DNA of 58,152 nt, taken from contig JAFKGG010000368.1 in the NCBI GenBank assembly GCA_017307915.1, positions 1 through 58,152 of the forward strand. The letters run 5' to 3'. The notes beneath the pieces were generated by a model that saw nothing but the letters and a program-made list of their open reading frames with translations, searched no databases and had not been told where the DNA came from. Position 1 is the first letter of the stretch. Every line of letters begins with the position of its first letter. The DNA is from Burkholderiales bacterium (GTDB taxonomy: Bacteria; Pseudomonadota; Gammaproteobacteria; Burkholderiales; Burkholderiaceae_E). Position numbers and translations under genes: made by a program. This document shows, in pieces, positions 55,626-58,152 of this stretch.

Positions 55626-56591
55626 ATGAAGCGCCGTCAGATCTTGAAATCCCTTTCAGCAGCGACCGCTTCCGCGGTCTGCGCTCCACTGCTTGCGAAC
55701 GACGATCAGCCGCTCAAGCTGGTCGTTCCCTATGCCGCCGGCGGGCTCACCGACATGATGTCGCGGCTGCTCACCAAATCGATGGGGGAATCGCTTAAAC
55801 GTCCCGTGCTGGTCGAGAACCGCCCCGGTGCTGCGGGTCTCATCGCCACCAACCTGGTGATGAACCAGGGCAAGGACGGGAGCATGCTGATGCTGATCAA
55901 CAACGGCTTCGTCAGCCTTCCTTTGCTTACGCAGGGCGCCCGCTACGATCCGATCAAGGACTTCAAGGCGGTAGCGGGCATTTGCGCCGGTGCCAGCATG
56001 TTGATGATAAATGCCAGCGTACCTGCGACAACGCTGCCCGAGTTCATCGCTTGGGCCAAGACGGTTCCGGGCGGGATCAATGCGGCCAACTCGGGCATTG
56101 GTTCGAGTGGACACCTGGCCACCATGATGTTCGCGAAGCGAACCGGAATCACCGTCACTCACATCCCGTACAAGGGCTCGGCGGAAACGGCCAACGCCTT
56201 GCTCAGCGGGCAGGTTCACATGCAGCTTACGGCGACCACGGCGTACCTCAATGAACAGGTGAAGGCCGGCAAGGTTCGCATCCTCGCGACGTCCGGCGCG
56301 GAGCGCAGCGCCCTGCAGCCCGACTTGCCCACGATCTCGAGCGTGGTGCCCGATTTCGCTACGGAGGGGTGGTACGGCATGGTCACCAATGCCGCGGTGG
56401 ACGATGCGAGAGTCGAGCAGTATGGCGCGTCGATTCAGAAGGCGCTGGAAGAGCCGGGCGTGGCCGAGAAGTACGCCGCGATCTTCATGGAAGTCCAATA
56501 TCGCGCTCCGCAGGCGTTCAGGCGGCAGATGGAGAAATCGACCGACTATTGGAAGGGCATCATCGCGGAACTGAATCTGGTCAGGACTTGA
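55626..56591 (+). CDS. Bug/TctC-family periplasmic solute receptor
   Basis: This 321-residue receptor starts MKRRQILKSLSAATASAVCA, with a short signal sequence ending near LLAN. Then come QPLKLVVPYAAGGLTDMMSR (PGG is AGG here), NRPGAAGLIATNL and IPYKGSAETANALLSGQV. CAGGAG lies 9 bases before its ATG. It is the last gene of the operon with CoA-transferase and acyl-CoA dehydrogenase, so it probably binds the acid that operon consumes. Confidence 0.93.
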   Translation: MKRRQILKSLSAATASAVCAPLLANDDQPLKLVVPYAAGGLTDMMSRLLTKSMGESLKRPVLVENRPGAAGLIATNLVMNQGKDGSMLMLINNGFVSLPLLTQGARYDPIKDFKAVAGICAGASMLMINASVPATTLPEFIAWAKTVPGGINAANSGIGSSGHLATMMFAKRTGITVTHIPYKGSAETANALLSGQVHMQLTATTAYLNEQVKAGKVRILATSGAERSALQPDLPTISSVVPDFATEGWYGMVTNAAVDDARVEQYGASIQKALEEPGVAEKYAAIFMEVQYRAPQAFRRQMEKSTDYWKGIIAELNLVRT

Positions 56592-56605
56592 GCGCCTGAA
56601 TCCCT

Positions 56606-56626
56606 CGCCCGCTGATGCCGCGGGCG
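56606..56626. terminator. GC-rich hairpin after the Bug gene, terminator without T-tract
   Basis: CGCCCGC-TGATGCC-GCGGGCG forms a 7-base-pair stem 15 bases after the Bug stop. Its 5' arm can instead pair with CGGGCGAG at 56649-56656 (8 pairs with CTCGCCCG at 56604-56611). No T-run follows. The remaining 170 bases up to the PEP-CTERM start are AT-rich from about 56665 and should hold its promoter, but no clear -35/-10 pair was found. Confidence 0.4.
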
Positions 56627-56794
56627 TACATGGCAATGATGCGATCGTCGGGCGAGCCACGTCGAAAAATTTAACACTGACAGATGCTCAATTCCAACAC
56701 GAGTCTCTAACCACTTGAAATATATGAAATCTTTAGAAAAAATCCATCCGGCATGATTTGTGCTCCCCTGCTGAGCATTCTCAGAAGGGTGAAC

Positions 56795-57454
56795 ATGAAA
56801 ATCCTGAATCTACTGAACGCTGCCGTCATCGGCACCCTCATGTCAGTTGCAAGCTTCGGCGCCCAGGCTGCTCCCTGTGCGCTGACGGACGTTTCGCTGA
56901 CGATCAACGGCGTCGTCTATGCGCCCACAGCCTGTGCCGACAGCGTCAGCCAAGGCGGCGGCCCGCTGTCCGAGACCAATTCGTTGAGCAGCAAGCTCGG
57001 CTACGGTTCGAATGGATTGACATACCTTGACAAATCCGACGACGCGGGCACACCGACCGGTATCGGCGGGGTTGTGTTCACCGTAAGCGCTAGCGGCGGC
57101 AATGACGGCACCTGGAGTGTCTCGTGGGCCGAGGCCCCCGGCACACCGAACCTGCCGCTCTACATCGATTTCGCAGTCGCACTGTTTGGCGGCAACAATG
57201 GCGCCGGATACTACTTTGAGGACGTTCTGCTGACGAGCAGCCCGACCTCTGGCAGCGGCACCTACGATATCAATTTCCTCAACAATGGCGGCCAGCAGCC
57301 GAAGCTGTCGCACCTTCTGCTCGCCGGCCGCGATGCACGGGAATGCACGACCTGTGGCTCGACGGATGTGCCGCTTCCGGGAACGGCACTCTTGCTCGGC
57401 CTGGGATTGGGTGCTCTTGGGTTCACGGGTGCGCGCCGCGGCCGCAAGGCATAG
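56795..57454 (+). CDS. PEP-CTERM sorting-domain protein
   Basis: This 219-residue exported protein has a signal peptide (MKILNLLNAAVIGTLMSVAS, cleavage near AQA) and a C-terminal sorting signal. The signal consists of VPLPGTALLLGLGLGALG (the Pro-Glu-Pro position reads PLP), a hydrophobic helix and a basic end, ARRGRKA. Such tails are recognised by an EpsH-type exosortase and mark surface or biofilm-matrix proteins. The body is low in charged residues and rich in Gly, Ser and Asn, with four Cys (CALTDV, ACADS, ECTTC). No exosortase gene is in the window. AAGGGT precedes the ATG. Confidence 0.85.
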   Translation: MKILNLLNAAVIGTLMSVASFGAQAAPCALTDVSLTINGVVYAPTACADSVSQGGGPLSETNSLSSKLGYGSNGLTYLDKSDDAGTPTGIGGVVFTVSASGGNDGTWSVSWAEAPGTPNLPLYIDFAVALFGGNNGAGYYFEDVLLTSSPTSGSGTYDINFLNNGGQQPKLSHLLLAGRDARECTTCGSTDVPLPGTALLLGLGLGALGFTGARRGRKA

Positions 57455-57470
57455 ATCCTCGGTCTGTGAA

Positions 57471-57507
57471 AGCATAAAGCCCGCCGAAGCGGGCTTTATG
57501 CTTTTTT
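57471..57507 (+). terminator. Rho-independent terminator of the PEP-CTERM gene
   Basis: AGCATAAAGCCCGC pairs perfectly with GCGGGCTTTATGCT (14 base pairs) around a CGAA tetraloop, followed at once by six T. It starts 17 bases after the PEP-CTERM stop. It is the clearest terminator in the window. Confidence 0.95.
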
Positions 57508-57561
57508 GCTCTCGAAGAAAGAGACTGCCTTTTACCCATCGGGTAAGGCACAGCGCAGCCG

Positions 57562-57860
57562 TCAAGCCGGCATCGGCGCCAGCCGAATCCGCAGCTTCGC
57601 TTTCTTCAGCTTCTGCTCGGCATGCCACATGTCCTAGGCCATCTGCTGACCGAGCCACACGCGCGCATCGCCGCCGCGCTCCTTACCCAGCCACGCCTCG
57701 ATGCGCAACGCCATCTCCGGCGAAATCCCGGCATGGCCGTTCGCGCAGCGCCAGACCCATCGGATGTGAAGGTCAGGCGCCAGTTCCCGTGCACCCATAC
57801 CGACCAGTGGTCGCTCAGATCGCGCCCGCTTTCTGGCTTCGAATCGCCAACGCCGCCAGC
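57562..57860 (-). pseudogene. Decayed higBA toxin-antitoxin remnant
   Basis: Read leftwards, a RelE/HigB-type toxin piece comes first: SGRDLSDHWSVWVHGNWRL is the C-terminal strand region of HigB (about 57757-57835). It runs into the middle of a HigA antitoxin in another frame: ANGHAGISPEMALRIEAWLG (about 57682-57744), then DARVWLGQQMA. The toxin's end and the antitoxin's N-terminal DNA-binding half are missing, as if one deletion joined the two genes. After QMA an in-frame TAG (57634-57636) replaces the usual Tyr of the AYDLW-type segment, and DMWHAEQKLKKAKLRIRLAP continues to a stop at 57562. Neither protein can be functional. Confidence 0.75.
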
Positions 57861-58102
57861 CGCGAATGCGAAGTGGTGCCACCCTCCACTGCTCGGGCGT
57901 CAAGAGGCGCCCGTGCGCCTCGGTTGCTGTCAGAGTCGACGCCCCCGAAAGGATCTGAGATGAGCCGAGAGGGATGTTTGGTGCGCTTATCTGACTCGAA
58001 GGGTGGCTTGAAAACCGCTTAGATATTGGCGTAAGCTCCCCCGGTCGGTAGACACGAAGAAGTGGACTTTTCTGGCAGGATAGTCTGTCGAGAGGAAGTC
58101 CG

Positions 58103-58152
58103 ATGAAGAAGTCGAAGTTCACCGAGTCGCAGATCGTGGCGATCCTGGCCGA
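58103..58152 (+). CDS. IS3-family transposase OrfA, first codons (runs off the right edge)
   Basis: The window ends 50 bases into a gene that begins MKKSKFTESQIVAILA, the near-invariant N-terminus of IS3-family OrfA proteins (helix-turn-helix DNA-binding subunit). GAGAGGAAG lies about 7 bases upstream. The left end of the element must lie within the preceding roughly 100 bases; CTCCCCCGGTCGG-type sequence near 58036-58048 may be close to it, but I could not fix an inverted repeat. The DNA between 57861 and about 58030 shows no recognisable gene. Confidence 0.85.
   Translation, partial: MKKSKFTESQIVAILA

Noticed and set aside
1-58152. CRISPR arrays, tRNA or rRNA genes, riboswitches
   Set aside because: Reading both strands I saw no regularly spaced direct repeats, no tRNA-like cloverleaf with a CCA end and no rRNA sequence.

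Overview
The window is GC-rich, densely coded DNA of Burkholderiales (beta-proteobacterial) type. The evidence is eight Bug/TctC-type periplasmic receptors (typical of Alcaligenaceae and Comamonadaceae), LysR, IclR, GntR and MarR regulators beside catabolic operons, and a PEP-CTERM protein. No housekeeping, rRNA or tRNA genes were seen. It reads as a catabolic island made of independent cassettes, each with its own regulator and usually its own solute receptor.

Layout. (1) 1-2627: a cut-off LysR gene, a class I CoA-transferase-like protein whose usual catalytic Glu position is Gly, and a Bug receptor. (2) 2668-7636: flavin hydroxylase, NicX-like dihydroxypyridine dioxygenase, YciI-like protein and alpha/beta hydrolase with a divergent LysR gene; this looks like an N-heterocycle ring-cleavage operon. 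(3) 7676-18083: a ten-kb leftward operon with Bug, MmgE/PrpD, acyl-CoA ligase, an ABC transporter of the NitT/TauT type, a crotonase, a four-domain rhodanese protein and an NAD-binding epimerase-like protein. (4) 18281-27430: enolase-superfamily (MLE-type) protein, two MmgE/PrpD proteins, mesaconyl-CoA-hydratase-like protein, CaiB-type CoA-transferase and two Bug receptors, with a divergent LysR gene; this resembles branched C5-dicarboxylate (itaconate/mesaconate-like) metabolism.

(5) 27456-33990: GntR regulator divergent from a FAH-family hydrolase, Bug, PF06684-type protein, one-domain extradiol dioxygenase-like protein, MhpA-like hydroxylase and another Bug. A broken ketopantoate-reductase fragment follows. 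(6) 34145-37473: maleylacetate reductase and a flavin hydroxylase with a divergent MarR gene. (7) 37440-44873: LysR divergent from ABC ATPase, permease, Rieske oxygenase alpha and beta, MhpB-like extradiol dioxygenase, MhpC-like hydrolase and ABC receptor, a complete uptake-to-ring-cleavage operon. (8) 44880-45808: a NADAR-like protein and a small ferredoxin-like-fold protein. (9) 45844-50953: Bug, aldehyde dehydrogenase and benzoylformate decarboxylase with a divergent LysR gene (lower mandelate pathway). (10) 50978-56591: IclR, CaiB CoA-transferase, a double-module acyl-CoA dehydrogenase and Bug. (11) 56592-58152: a PEP-CTERM protein with a perfect terminator, a decayed higBA toxin-antitoxin remnant, and the start of an IS3-type transposase gene.

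Logic. Receptors and ABC importers bring in aromatic, heterocyclic or dicarboxylic acids. Flavin or Rieske oxygenases hydroxylate the ring. Extradiol or NicX-type enzymes open it, and hydrolases, CoA-transferases, crotonases and dehydrogenases take the fragments to central metabolites. All substrate assignments are inference from gene families and context. The most unusual pieces are the four-rhodanese operon, the two-PrpD C5-dicarboxylate operon, the Rieske operon lacking a diol dehydrogenase and electron-transfer genes, the double acyl-CoA dehydrogenase, and the higBA remnant.
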